64,000 nt of DNA from Sphaerisporangium sp040685555 (lineage in GTDB: Bacteria > Actinomycetota > Actinomycetes > Streptosporangiales > Streptosporangiaceae). The position numbers and the translations under genes are program-made. The stretch is taken from NCBI RefSeq assembly GCF_040685555.1, contig NZ_JBFBIK010000012.1, positions 32,101 to 96,100 on the forward strand, in the 5' to 3' direction. Positions 46,762 through 60,739 of this stretch are shown piece by piece. Below the pieces are notes generated by a model, which saw nothing but the letters and a program-made list of their open reading frames with translations, did no database searches and had not been told where the DNA came from. Every line of letters begins with the position of its first letter. Positions within the stretch are counted from its first letter, which is position 1.

Positions 46762-47201
46762 GATAAAGCCCTGCGGGAGGGGAAAGGGTACATCCCTTCG
46801 CTGGAGTCGGAGCGCGACATTCCAGGCGCGTCAGCCGCCCGCACCCGAACCTTGCCCGCCGCCACACGACCTCCGGCACACCTGCGTCACGGAGCACCAT
46901 CGGTGCGTGTCCGGCATCAGAGCGGGGGCCCACCTGCCGGCTTTGTCGCTGCCTGACAAACGGAGTACCCTCGCCGCGGCTGGTCCGAACGGACCCCCGA
47001 GGCCACGAGCCGCTACGCGACCAAGATCACACCAGCCGCACGTCGCACCACCCCGACGGGCGCGTTTGTGTGATCCCCACAACTCCGGCCGCAAAGCACG
47101 CTTAGTCCCCGCCATTCCGGTATCCGAAGGCAGCCGAGAGTATGGACCCCCGTTGGGGCGGGGACGGCCGCCGTGTTCACCGCCTTCGAAAGGCCCGCTC
47201 A
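46762..47201 (+). other. Gene-free stretch upstream of the acyl-CoA carboxylase
   Basis: 440 bases without a convincing gene. It must contain the promoter of the carboxylase gene; no clear -10/-35 pair could be assigned. Confidence 0.5.
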
Positions 47202-52691
<5,490 letters not shown>

Positions 52692-52702
52692 CCTGGTCCT
52701 GG

Positions 52703-52740
52703 AACCGGATGCCCGCGCCTTTCGGTTCGGGCATCCGGTT
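52703..52740 (+). terminator. Bidirectional hairpin after the carboxylase gene
   Basis: A 13-bp perfect stem (AACCGGATGCCCG and complement) with a 12-base loop lies 11 bases past the carboxylase stop and 35 bases from the end of the convergent LLM gene. Confidence 0.85.
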
Positions 52741-52774
52741 TCCCCCCGATGCGGAGATTTCCCCCACGGCTGGA

Positions 52775-53650
52775 CTACCAGGACGACGTGATGAGCTCGT
52801 CGGTGACCCACTGTGCGACGTTGGCGGGGTAGGGCGCTGGTAGTCCGAGGACGATGTGCTGGAAGCCGGCGTCGATCGCTTCGCCGATCGCGTCCCGGGT
52901 GATGCTGGGCTGGTCGTAGGAGATCGGCAGGTGGATCGAGCGGGTGACGGAGGCGGGGTCGCGACCGATCTCGGCGCAGTAGCGGTCCAGCAGTGCGCTG
53001 CGGCTGATGGCGTCGTCGATGTCGCCGCCGGGGATGTTCCACAGGTCGGCGTGCTCGGCGACCACGCGGAGCACGGGGGCCGAGCGTCCGCCGATAAGGA
53101 TCGGCGGGTGGGGGCGCTGGATGGGTTTGGGGTTGCAGAACGCTCCGGTGAGGTGGACGTAGGTGCCATGGAAGTCGAACGGCTCGGCCTCGGTCCACAG
53201 CCGCCGGATGATCGTGCACGCCTCGGTGAGGCTCCCCACGGCGTGGGCGGAGTCGTGGAAGGGCAGGCCGTGGGCTTCGTACTCGCGCCGGGCCAGAGGG
53301 TGGCCGGGTCGTGAGCCCGCGCCGATACCGAAGTCGAGCCGTCCGCCGGAGACGATGTCGACGGTCGCGGCGATCTTGGCCAGCATTGCGGGCGGTCGGA
53401 AGCGGTTGCTGGTCACGAGCAGGCCGAGGCGCAGTCGTTGGGTCTGTGCGGCGAGGGCCGAGAGCAGTGTCCAGCCTTCGTGAGTCGGTCCGCTCGGGTC
53501 GCCGCCGATCGGCATGAGGTGATCGAACAGCCACGCATGCTCGATCTCCGGGATTGTGTCCGCCTCGCGCCAGACCCGCAGGACGTCGTGGTAGTCGACC
53601 TGTGATGGTGCGGTCATGATTCCGAAACGAGGCCGGGGTGTTCGCGGCAT
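52775..53650 (-). CDS. LLM-class flavin/F420-dependent oxidoreductase
   Basis: This 291-residue luciferase-like barrel protein has AWLFDHLMPIGG near the N-terminus, LLVTSNRFRPPAMLAKIAAT, VDIVSGGRLDFGIGAGSRPG and PPILIGGRSAPVLRVVAEHA. The GAGSR and IGG loops bind FMN or F420; in actinomycetes F420 is common. Substrate unknown. ATG at 53650. It is in line with the aldo/keto reductase 155 bases upstream. Confidence 0.9.
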   Translation of the reverse strand: MPRTPRPRFGIMTAPSQVDYHDVLRVWREADTIPEIEHAWLFDHLMPIGGDPSGPTHEGWTLLSALAAQTQRLRLGLLVTSNRFRPPAMLAKIAATVDIVSGGRLDFGIGAGSRPGHPLARREYEAHGLPFHDSAHAVGSLTEACTIIRRLWTEAEPFDFHGTYVHLTGAFCNPKPIQRPHPPILIGGRSAPVLRVVAEHADLWNIPGGDIDDAISRSALLDRYCAEIGRDPASVTRSIHLPISYDQPSITRDAIGEAIDAGFQHIVLGLPAPYPANVAQWVTDELITSSW

Positions 53651-53805
53651 GGAGCGGTTGGTCCTTTCTACACGGTGACACGCTCAGGTTCAGCAGCGGA
53701 CAGGGAGTTGAGTTTCGAAGGCCTGCCCTTGCGACGCGTCAGGGCGATGCGCAAGCTACTGTCCGCCTGCCGCCGCGTGACTGACGTGACTGACGTGACG
53801 AGCGA

Positions 53806-54825
53806 TCAGCGACGTCGCCGCGCAGCGTCAAGCAGGGCGGGCGGCGTGTCGTGCTTCTCGTGTGCGGCGAGGTCGACGCCGGGAGGGACGATCGCGTCGA
53901 TCGCGTCGAGTACGTCGGCGGAGAGCACGGTGTCTGCGGCGGCGAGCTGGGAGTGCAGGTGGTCCATGGTGCGGGGGCCGATGATCGCGCTGGTCACGGC
54001 GGGGTGCGCGGTGACGAATCCGAGCGCGAGCTGGATCATCGTCAGACCGGCCTGGTCGGCGAGTTTGGCCAGCTGCTCGACGGCGTCGAGCCTGGCCCGG
54101 TTGGCGGGGATGGCGGTGTCGAAGCGTTGCGGCATGAGTGTCGAGCGGCTGGTGGTGATTTCCTGGCCCTCGCGGATGGCGCCCGACAGCCAGCCCGAGG
54201 CCAACGGGCTCCACACCAGCACGCCGAGCCCGTACTGCTCGGTCACAGGCAGCACGTGGGTCTCGATCCCGCGCTGCAGGATCGAGTAGCTGGGCTGTTC
54301 GGTGACATAACGGCTCAGGTGATTCTGCCGGGCGGCCCACTCGGCCTGCACGATGCGGTACGCCGGGAACGTCGAGGAGCCGAAGTAGCGAATCTTTCCC
54401 GCGCGCTGCAGGTCGGTCAGAGCCGACAGCGTCTCCTCGTCGCTGGTGCTCGGGTCCCACCGGTGGATCTGGTAGAGATCGACATGGTCGACACCGAGAC
54501 GGCGCAGGCTGTTGTCCAACTCGGTGACCAACCAGCGGCGCGAACCGCCCCGATGGTTGCGCTCGTCGCCCATGGGCATGCTCGCCTTCGTGGCCAGCAC
54601 GATGTCGTCGCGGCGGCCGGCGATGGCCTTGCCGACCATCTCCTCCGACTCACCCTGGCTGTACATATCGGCGGTGTCGATGAGGTTGATCCCCCCCTCC
54701 AGGGCGGTGTCGACCATGGCGGTGACCTCGTCCTGGGTGGTGCGTCCCAAACCGCCGAAGTTCATCGCGCCGAGCACGAGGGTGCTGACCTGCACACCGG
54801 TGTAGCCCAAGGTGCGGTACTGCAT
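53806..54825 (-). CDS. Aldo/keto reductase
   Basis: This 339-residue NADPH-dependent TIM-barrel enzyme has the AKR catalytic tetrad pieces: Asp and Tyr in LIDTADMYSQGESEE, Lys in VLATKASMPMG and His in LYQIHRWDP. It ends with a Ser/Gly-rich cofactor segment around AVTSAIIGPRTMDHL. ATG at 54825 has AAGGGGGAA upstream. Divergent from a TetR gene, with two palindromes in between, so it is the likely regulated target. Confidence 0.92.
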   Translation of the reverse strand: MQYRTLGYTGVQVSTLVLGAMNFGGLGRTTQDEVTAMVDTALEGGINLIDTADMYSQGESEEMVGKAIAGRRDDIVLATKASMPMGDERNHRGGSRRWLVTELDNSLRRLGVDHVDLYQIHRWDPSTSDEETLSALTDLQRAGKIRYFGSSTFPAYRIVQAEWAARQNHLSRYVTEQPSYSILQRGIETHVLPVTEQYGLGVLVWSPLASGWLSGAIREGQEITTSRSTLMPQRFDTAIPANRARLDAVEQLAKLADQAGLTMIQLALGFVTAHPAVTSAIIGPRTMDHLHSQLAAADTVLSADVLDAIDAIVPPGVDLAAHEKHDTPPALLDAARRRR

Positions 54826-54900
54826 GACTGTTCCCCCTTGGAGAGGTGAAGCGAGTTTGCGATTCGTGGCTTGGATTCGGCTCGCCTGATCTGGCATCCT

Positions 54901-54950
54901 GAACAAGCGGAGCCTTGTTCCGCTAATCACCATACGGAACACAGTTCCGT
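54901..54950 (+). promoter_or_regulatory. Two palindromes between AKR and TetR genes
   Basis: GAACAAG-N6-CTTGTTC (54901-54920) and ACGGAAC-ACA-GTTCCGT (54934-54950) lie between the divergent aldo/keto reductase and TetR starts. Both have perfect 7-bp arms and share the core GGAAC or GAAC. They are good candidates for operators of the neighbouring TetR protein. Confidence 0.6.
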
Positions 54951-54982
54951 TTGCCAAGTGGGACGACGGAGGTAGCGGCGCA

Positions 54983-55570
54983 GTGGTCGACATCGGCAGC
55001 GGATCAGGGTCGTCAGCCCCGCGGAAGCGGGCCGACGCCCGGCGTAACGAGAAGACGCTGCTGGACGCGGCTGCTGCGGCTTTTGTCACTTCCGGCGTCG
55101 ACGTGCCCGTGCGCGACATCGCGGCCAAGGCCGGCGTTGGCGTTGGCACGTTCTATCGCCACTTCCCGACGCGAGCCGATCTGATCGTCGCCGTCTACCG
55201 GCACCAGGTCGAGGCATGCGCTGAGGCCGGTCCGACACTGCTGGCCAACAGCAGCACACCGCACGCCGCCCTGGCACAGTGGATCAACCTCTTCGTCGAC
55301 TTCTTGGTCACCAAGCACGGCCTCGCCGAGGCGCTGCAATCCAACGCTGCCGCCTTCGAGACTCTGCACGCCTATTTCCTCGACCGCCTCGTCCCCGTGT
55401 GCGCCCAGCTGCTCGACGCTGCCGCCGCGGCGGGCGAGATTCTCCCCGACATGGATGCCTACGAACTGCTGCGTGGCGTCGGCAATCTCTGTATCGGCGC
55501 CGGCAACAACCCCCGCTACGACGCACGTCGCATGGTCGAACTCGTCATCGCAGGCCTGCGCCTCCACTAG
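54983..55570 (+). CDS. TetR-family regulator, divergent from the aldo/keto reductase
   Basis: This 195-residue protein has the HTH (TLLDAAAAAFVTSGVDVPVR, DIAAKAGVGVGTFYRHFPTR) and a TetR ligand domain with a C-terminal motif ELLRGVGNLCIGAGNNPRYD typical of the TetR_C SbtR-like group. GTG at 54983 has GGAGG upstream. It probably represses itself and the reductase through the adjacent palindromes. Confidence 0.92.
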   Translation: MVDIGSGSGSSAPRKRADARRNEKTLLDAAAAAFVTSGVDVPVRDIAAKAGVGVGTFYRHFPTRADLIVAVYRHQVEACAEAGPTLLANSSTPHAALAQWINLFVDFLVTKHGLAEALQSNAAAFETLHAYFLDRLVPVCAQLLDAAAAAGEILPDMDAYELLRGVGNLCIGAGNNPRYDARRMVELVIAGLRLH

Positions 55571-55689
55571 ATGATTGATTCCAAGGGCTGAGGTTCGCTG
55601 ATCGCCTGCACAATGAACATCGTTCGATGTGTCGGGGGGGCGCCGACTACCGCCCTGAGATAGTTCGAGACCACTCGGTCGCCGAATAC

Positions 55690-55848
55690 TGGAGCTGCTC
55701 GCCGACGGAGAACAGGCCGCCGGCGCCGTCAGCGAGGTCATCCGGGCAGAGTTCGCCATCTCACCACCTGCGGTATCGCAACACCTGCGAGTGCTACGGG
55801 AGTCGGGTTTCGTCACCGTCCGCCCGGACGGCACGCGCCACATCTAGC
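55690..55848 (+). pseudogene. ArsR-family HTH gene remnant
   Basis: The stretch reads RRILELLADGEQAAGAVSEV, then ISPPAVSQHLRVLRESGFV and RPDGTRHI followed by a TAG stop. This is the winged-helix core of an ArsR repressor. The start is degraded (the usual DPTRR is not in frame), and about 40 C-terminal residues are lost. Confidence 0.7.
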
Positions 55849-55889
55849 GACCCACAGTCACCGGAACCAGTCGAAACTGTGACTTGCAT

Positions 55890-55913
55890 TTCTAAGTTAG
55901 AATGTTAAGTTAG
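55890..55913 (+). promoter_or_regulatory. Palindrome and direct repeat at the MarR promoter
   Basis: TTCTAA-G-TTAGAA is a perfect palindrome at 55890-55902. TAAGTTAG occurs twice, 13 bases apart (55893 and 55906). The sites lie within 30 bases of the MarR start, so MarR probably binds here and controls its own operon. Confidence 0.6.
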
Positions 55914-55917
55914 CAGG

Positions 55918-56355
55918 GTGGAACGAAATCTAAGCTTCAACCTGCATGTGCTCACCGCCCGCCTGGACCGGGCGGCCGACCGGATCCTGCGGGCGGAACA
56001 CAACGTGTCCTACAGCCGCTTCCTGGCGCTGACCCTGGTAGGGGAGCTGGGCGCCTCGACGCAACGGGCCCTTGCCGACTCCCTCGGTGTGACCGAGCCG
56101 TCGGTGAGCCGCATGACCGGCATCCTCGCCGCCGAGGGACTTCTCGACGTCCAGCCCGACCCGGCCGGGGGGCACCGCCGACAGCTGAGCCTCACGAACA
56201 AGGGCAAGCAACTGGTGGCCTCGGTCCAGCAGGGCCTCGAAGCACGGTTGGCCGCACTCGTCGCACACAGCGGCGTTCCGTACGCCGAGTACACCGAGCA
56301 CACCGCGCAACTGCTGACCACATTCGACCGCCTGGAACGGGAGAGAACCAAGTGA
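55918..56355 (+). CDS. MarR-family transcriptional regulator
   Basis: This 145-residue protein has a MarR winged helix: STQRALADSLGVTEPSVSRM, then TGILAAEGLLDVQPDPAGGH and RRQLSLTNKGKQLV. GTG at 55918 lies directly after the palindrome. Its stop overlaps the GTG of the following hydrolase by four bases, so the two form an operon. Confidence 0.93.
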   Translation: MERNLSFNLHVLTARLDRAADRILRAEHNVSYSRFLALTLVGELGASTQRALADSLGVTEPSVSRMTGILAAEGLLDVQPDPAGGHRRQLSLTNKGKQLVASVQQGLEARLAALVAHSGVPYAEYTEHTAQLLTTFDRLERERTK

Positions 56356-57197
56356 ATCGGAGCATCCAGACCTCGCCGGCACACCAGCGCACCGTCTCCT
56401 CAGCCGACGGTACGCCGATCTGCTATCAGACGATGGGCGCCGGGCCGGGTCTCATTGTGCTCGGCGGCGCGCTGCGCACCTCGGAGGACTACCTGCCGCT
56501 GGCCTCCGCGCTGGCCCGCTCCTTCACGGTGCACGTGGTCGACCGGCGAGGACGCGGCGCCAGCGGCCCTCAGGGACCCCAGTACGCCTTGGGGAAGGAA
56601 GTAGAAGACCTCCTCGCCGTCCAGGCGGAGACCGGAGCGCGGTTGGCGTTCGGTCACAGCTACGGCGGACTCGTCACCCTTGAGACCGCACGGTCGTTCG
56701 AGGTGTTCGACCGCATCGCGGTCTACGAGCCCGGAGTGCCCGTCGCCCCCGTCCCCACCGGCTGGATGTCCCCTTACCGGAAACGGCTGGCCGCGGACGA
56801 TCCCTACGGCGCGTTCGTTCACTTCATCCGAGGCTCGGGCGGCGCGCCGGCCTTTGTGACCAAGATGCCGTACTGGTATCTGCGCATGGCGATGCGTGTC
56901 GGCTTCCGCGGGCCGAGCTGGCAGCGGATGCGGCCCCTTCTGCAGGCCAATCTGGCCGAGCACGAGCAGATCGCAGCCCAGCAGGGCAGGCTCGCCGAGT
57001 TCGCGGCCGTCACCGCTCCGGTGCTGCTCCTTTGCGGGAGCCGCACCGCGCGCGCCAGCAGAGCCGAGTTCGACACCCTCCGCGACACCCTTCCCAACGC
57101 CACCCTCGAAACCTTGGACGGCCTCAACCATTTCGGGCCATCGGAACGGAAAGCAGCCTCGGTTGTGGGCGAGAGGGCTCTTGCGTTCTTCCTGTGA
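56352..57197 (+). CDS. Alpha/beta hydrolase
   Basis: This 281-residue protein has the alpha/beta-hydrolase fold: oxyanion region VLGGALRTSEDYLPLASALA, nucleophile Ser in LAFGHSYGGLV and the late His in DGLNHFGPSE. Substrate unknown. It is translationally coupled to the MarR regulator, which probably controls it. Confidence 0.92.
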   Translation: MNRSIQTSPAHQRTVSSADGTPICYQTMGAGPGLIVLGGALRTSEDYLPLASALARSFTVHVVDRRGRGASGPQGPQYALGKEVEDLLAVQAETGARLAFGHSYGGLVTLETARSFEVFDRIAVYEPGVPVAPVPTGWMSPYRKRLAADDPYGAFVHFIRGSGGAPAFVTKMPYWYLRMAMRVGFRGPSWQRMRPLLQANLAEHEQIAAQQGRLAEFAAVTAPVLLLCGSRTARASRAEFDTLRDTLPNATLETLDGLNHFGPSERKAASVVGERALAFFL

Positions 57198-57369
57198 TGG
57201 TTCGGCCAAGCAGTCTCGTGATCGTTCCGGAATCGGTGTCGCCCCCGACGACACCCCCCGTAGTCCGTCGCACCACACTCAACCTGTCCGCCGTATCAAA
57301 GCGGCCCGGCCCGGGCCTGGAAAAACCGCCGGCAGACGCTCCCACAAGAGACCGTGGTCAGACGGTGGT

Positions 57370-57387
57370 GTACGGCTGCCGCCGTAC
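57370..57387 (+). terminator. Hairpin between hydrolase and sigma factor genes
   Basis: GTACGGC and GCCGTAC pair around TGCC in the 217-base gap between convergent genes. A modest stem; it may stop either transcript. Confidence 0.45.
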
Positions 57388-57414
57388 GCTCGGTGGATGC
57401 TGGGCCGTCGGCGG

Positions 57415-58299
57415 TCAAGGGCCGAGAGCTGCCAGGTCGACGTGTCGAAGGCGTTCGGGATCGGCGATCATCTCGATTATGGCGATCTTGTCGTGTTTGA
57501 AAGTGAGGCCGAGTGCCCCGATGAGGCGTCCTTGCGGGACGATCGCAAGACCCACGGCCCCGTTCACCAGCGCGGGCTGTACGAACCGTGCAGCCCGCGA
57601 GAAGGCGAGCGCGTGGGCACCCACAGCCCGCGCACCTCGCATCAGCCCTGCTGCGCCAGGAGAGAGTTCGGCGCTGCCGACTCGGAGAAGGACATCGGGG
57701 TCGAGTACGGCGAGGAGCCCGTCGAAGTCACCTTCACGCAGCGCGGTGAGGAAGGCCTGGACGACCTGTCGTTGGCGGGTGACATCAACCTGCCGGGGTG
57801 GGCTCGCGCCTTGGACCCGTCTGCGGGCGCGGCTGGCGAGCTGACGGGCAGCGGCCGGGGACCGTTCAAGGATGGCGGCGATCTCGTCGAAGGGCACGGC
57901 GAAGATGTCGTGTAGGACGAAGGCGAGCCTCTCGGCGGGGGCGAGGTTATCGAGCACGACCATCAGCGCGGGACCGACCGAGTCGGCCAGCAGGGCTTCG
58001 GCTTCGGGATCGTTGACGTCGTGGCCTCCGGCAGAGGGCTCGGCCGTGGTGTCGCTGATGGGCTCCTCACGGCGACTCCGGCGGGTGCGCAGCATCTTGA
58101 GGCACTCCCGGGCGACGACGGTCGTCAGCCACCCGGCGAGGTTATCCACGTCGGCGGTGTTGGCGCCGCTGAGACGCAGCCATGAGTTCTGCACCGCGTC
58201 GTCTGCTTCTGCGTGCGAGCCCAGCATCCGGTAGGCGACCGCCCGCAGATGGGACCGCTGCTCCTCGAAGCGCGCCGCCAGCCAGTCGGCCTCGTCCAT
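57415..58299 (-). CDS. ECF41-type sigma factor with SnoaL-like C-terminal domain
   Basis: This 294-residue protein has sigma region 2 (RMLGSHAEADDAVQNSWLRL), region 4 (PAERLAFVLHDIFAVPFDEI, AILERSPAAARQLASRARRR) and a C-terminal SnoaL-like domain (about 176-285) ending in DPERLRHVDL, close to the NPDKL motif of ECF41. In ECF41 the tail modulates activity in place of a separate anti-sigma factor. It is divergent from a DoxX-like gene, a known partner type of this family. Confidence 0.93.
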   Translation of the reverse strand: MDEADWLAARFEEQRSHLRAVAYRMLGSHAEADDAVQNSWLRLSGANTADVDNLAGWLTTVVARECLKMLRTRRSRREEPISDTTAEPSAGGHDVNDPEAEALLADSVGPALMVVLDNLAPAERLAFVLHDIFAVPFDEIAAILERSPAAARQLASRARRRVQGASPPRQVDVTRQRQVVQAFLTALREGDFDGLLAVLDPDVLLRVGSAELSPGAAGLMRGARAVGAHALAFSRAARFVQPALVNGAVGLAIVPQGRLIGALGLTFKHDKIAIIEMIADPERLRHVDLAALGP

Positions 58300-58329
58300 C
58301 GGTCACATCCTTCCGCCCCGGGGGTTCAT

Positions 58330-58362
58330 AGCGATGAACCGGCACCCCCCTCGGATGTGACA
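58330..58362 (-). promoter_or_regulatory. ECF41-like promoter between the sigma and DoxX genes
   Basis: On the minus strand TGTCACA (58356-58362) matches the -35 of ECF41 promoters. A GTTC/CATC sequence about 16-19 bases further toward the sigma gene could be the -10. This suggests autoregulation of the sigma gene. The -10 is not a clean match. Confidence 0.45.
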
Positions 58363-58373
58363 AGGAGCATCCC

Positions 58374-58778
58374 ATGACACCGATTTCGGGACCCGCGCGT
58401 TTGCGATTGACGGGCTACTGGCTGGCCACCGCAGCGGTGGCGTCCGAACTGGCAGTCGGCGGCATCTGGGATATCGCGCGGCTTCCATACGTCCGCGACC
58501 TGGTGACGCACCTGGGCTATCCGCCCTACTTCCTAGTGCTGCTGGGGACCTGGAAGGTGCTGGGTGCGATCGCCCTGTTCGCCCCGCGTCGCGCGTTAGT
58601 CAAGGAATGGGCCTATGCGGGCGCCTTCTACACCTACACCGGGGCTATCGTCTCCCACCTGACCACTGGGTACGACCTCGGCGAGGTGTGGTTGCTGGTC
58701 ATCCTGACCGTACTGACCGCGCTGTCCTGGGCGCTAAGGCCTTCCAGCCGCCGCATGCACTACCTCACCGTGCAGTAA
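58374..58778 (+). CDS. DoxX-like integral membrane protein
   Basis: This 134-residue protein has four hydrophobic helices (GYWLATAAVASELAVGGIWD; YFLVLLGTWKVLGAIALFAP; WAYAGAFYTYTGAIVSHLT; VWLLVILTVLTALSWAL) as in the DoxX-like family. Divergent from and probably controlled by the ECF41 factor. It may have a role in redox stress, based on family data. ATG at 58374 follows AAGGAG. Confidence 0.9.
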   Translation: MTPISGPARLRLTGYWLATAAVASELAVGGIWDIARLPYVRDLVTHLGYPPYFLVLLGTWKVLGAIALFAPRRALVKEWAYAGAFYTYTGAIVSHLTTGYDLGEVWLLVILTVLTALSWALRPSSRRMHYLTVQ

Positions 58779-58804
58779 TGGCCGGCCTCCAGGGCCCGAT
58801 GCAA

Positions 58805-58980
58805 GGTGGAGCGTCCGGTTACTTCGCCGGCCTCCGCCCCGCTGAAGCGCTGGGCCTCCGTGTGCAGGACTGCCCCCTTCCGGAGTCTGGTTGGGGCCGT
58901 CCGGTCCCGATTCCGCCGGAGCTGGTGGCCATCCTCCGCGAGCACATCCTCAGCCGGGGTCGCCGCAGGGCGCCGACGCA
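58805..58980 (+). pseudogene. Relic of a tyrosine integrase catalytic domain
   Basis: YFAGLRPAEALGLRVQDC and LPESGWG are followed at once by RPVPIPPELVAILREHIL. In intact actinobacterial integrases a segment of tens of residues separates these two blocks. Start, middle and the catalytic Arg/Tyr end are missing. It lies about 200 bases from a tRNA-Phe 3' fragment. Confidence 0.78.
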
Positions 58981-59183
58981 CCCCTTCAAGCCGGGCGGCG
59001 CGCATCAGCCGGCCACCCGCTTGCGCCCAGGCACAGTTCCCGCCATCGCTGGCGCGCCCTTTGCGGCACCGCCGTTCATGGCCCGCCGTCGATCGCCCAC
59101 CATCGGACCAACGACCGTTGCTGTCACCGGAGACCAAAAACGTTCCGTCCGAATCGGAGCGAGGCGTTTGGGCTGTTCGATGG

Positions 59184-59228
59184 TGGTGGTCAGGGGCGGG
59201 GTCGAATCGCCGACCTTCCGCTTTTCAG
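59184..59228 (-). pseudogene. 3' half of tRNA-Phe, probable attachment site
   Basis: Read on the minus strand, CTGAAAA (anticodon loop with GAA), GCGGA, AGGTC, GGCGA, TTCGACC, CCGCC, CCTGACC and ACCA follow with exact tRNA spacing. The 5' half is absent: the bases before the loop do not pair with GCGGA. An A-C mismatch in the T-stem shows drift. Loss of everything 5' of the anticodon loop is what a tyrosine integrase att core leaves. Confidence 0.7.
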
Positions 59229-59459
59229 TCCTTGATGTGGCTGCGCGCACGCCCTGCGGGCGTGAAAATCGGGGGTGGTTGCCCGCCGACGTCGATTCCG
59301 CCTGGTGCCTGGTCGAGGCCGGTTTTCAGTCTGACGCCGGGAGCCGCCTCAGGGGCCCTGGATTGTCGCTTCGAGCACGAGAGCCCGGCTCTTGATTCCC
59401 CTACCGGCTCCCCGCGCAACCACCTACCTGTCCGCCACGGGAGAAGACGAGGACGAAAG

Positions 59460-59699
59460 GTGCAGGAGACCAACGAACCACTAGAGCTGGTCGAGCGGGT
59501 CGCCGCGATCGACATCGGCAAGAGCGGCCTGGTGGTGTGCGTACGCGTGCCCCACGACGACAAGCCGGGGCGGCGCTGTCAGGAGGTACGCGAATACACC
59601 ACCCTGACCGCCTCCCTACTCTCCCTGGCTGACTGGCTGCGCTGCCAGAGCGTCACCCTGGTGGCCAGGGAAGCGACCTCGGATTACTGGAAGCCGGTC
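59460..59699 (+). pseudogene. IS110-family transposase, N-terminal fragment
   Basis: From GTG at 59460 the sequence encodes the DEDD catalytic start VERVAAIDIGKSGLVVCVRV and EATSDYWKPV of IS110 transposases. It breaks off after about 80 residues exactly where a group II intron 5' end begins. The C-terminal Ser-containing domain is not found. Confidence 0.8.
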
Positions 59700-60316
59700 G
59701 TGCGCCACGATGCGCTGTTTGACCGTGCGGAGGTGAAAGGACTCCGCCGTCGGGCCGTCGCAGCGGTCTGATCGAAGCTGGGGGCAGCCCGACTCCGGAC
59801 GCGCGGGGGAGGGTGGAAAGCAGCCCCGACAACGACGGGGCGGGTCGGCACTGCCAGACGGCCCGGGTCCGGCAAGCGAGGTGGGAAGGCGTACGAATGC
59901 AGGAACCAGTGGTCGAACCCCCTCAAGTCCAGAACCGGCTCCAACCTGGTGGATACGGGCCGGTAGGCAGTGCACGTCCAGTCGCGGTGCGACCGGACGA
60001 CTCCGTAGCCGGCGAACCGGGTCGGCGAGGAGGCCACGAAGAATGTCTGCGGCGTACTCGTGGCGAGGCTGCAGGGGAAAAGCTGGGCGCCTCCCCCATC
60101 GAACGGTCATCAGTGAACGTGGGAAGCATCCTGCGGCCGTCCGTCTTATCGGCCCGCCAGGCTGGGAGCGGACAGGCGCGTGGTCGGCTGGTGGCCGCGG
60201 GATGCGGCGGAGCCCTCGTAGTAGTCGGAGGCCGGGAAAGCCGGTCAAGGGGCGAAGGAGGGCAGCGAGTTCGCGGCAACGCGACTGGAAGGTCAGGAGG
60301 TCGCGGGTGAATACCA
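59700..60316 (+). mobile_element. 5' part of a group II intron inserted in IS110
   Basis: The sequence begins with GTGCGCCACGATG, the group II intron 5' consensus GTGYG, and continues with GGAGGTGAAAGGACTCCGCC and other structured domain I-like blocks typical of actinobacterial group II introns. It ends near a GTGAATACC that would start the reverse transcriptase gene. The reverse transcriptase and the 3' ribozyme domains are gone, so the intron cannot splice or move by itself. Confidence 0.65.
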
Positions 60317-60329
60317 GCTTCTCCAGTGA

Positions 60330-60465
60330 GGCCAACCGCCGCTACCTGCGGGCAACCGGGGGAAGCTGCGCCTCGACACCGCGACGGCCGAGGAGAACCT
60401 CGACGGCAAGTACCTGCTGCGCTGCAGCGACCCACACCTGCCCGCCGAGGACATCGCCCTGGGCC
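60330..60465 (+). pseudogene. IS1634-like transposase fragment
   Basis: Across two frames the text reads RRYLRATGG, then KLRLDTATAEENLDGKYLLR and CSDPHLPAEDIALG, the late region of IS1634-family (DDE) transposases. A one-base shift near 60360 and truncation on both sides make it a relic. Confidence 0.6.
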
Positions 60466-60702
60466 GCGCACCAGCTGGGAATGGCACTCGGGCTGGGTGT
60501 TCTGGTCGCCGTCTCGGCGCACACCGGGGCCCTCGACGGCGCGGCCGCGGTCATCGCGCACGTGAGTGCCGCGCTCACCGGCTCGTCGGTCCTGCTGACG
60601 ACGGCGTTCTTCGTCGTCGTGCTCATCATCGTCCCGACCAGGCGGCCCCCGTCGACCGTGCCCGTTTCTCCCTCTTGCCAGCTCACGACCAAAGGTGCCT
60701 AG
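60462..60702 (+). pseudogene. C-terminal fragment of an MFS transporter
   Basis: HQLGMALGLGVLVAVSAHTG and SSVLLTTAFFVVVLIIVP match the last two helices of DHA2-type MFS exporters. It ends with a TAG stop at 60700. The rest of the gene is missing. Confidence 0.6.
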
Positions 60703-60739
60703 CGGTGACATGCGCTCGATGCGCGTGATCGGTCTCGCC

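Noticed and set aside
46557..46865. Minus-strand frame of 102 codons
   Set aside because: No ribosome site or conserved pattern; it overlaps the better supported 38-residue ORF.
58379..59395. Plus-strand frame running through DoxX and the integrase relic
   Set aside because: It only stays open because of GC bias; only the integrase-like stretch has recognisable sequence.
59616..60335. Minus-strand frame across the group II intron
   Set aside because: Structured intron RNA sequence is open by chance; the residues are Arg/Pro-rich without a domain.
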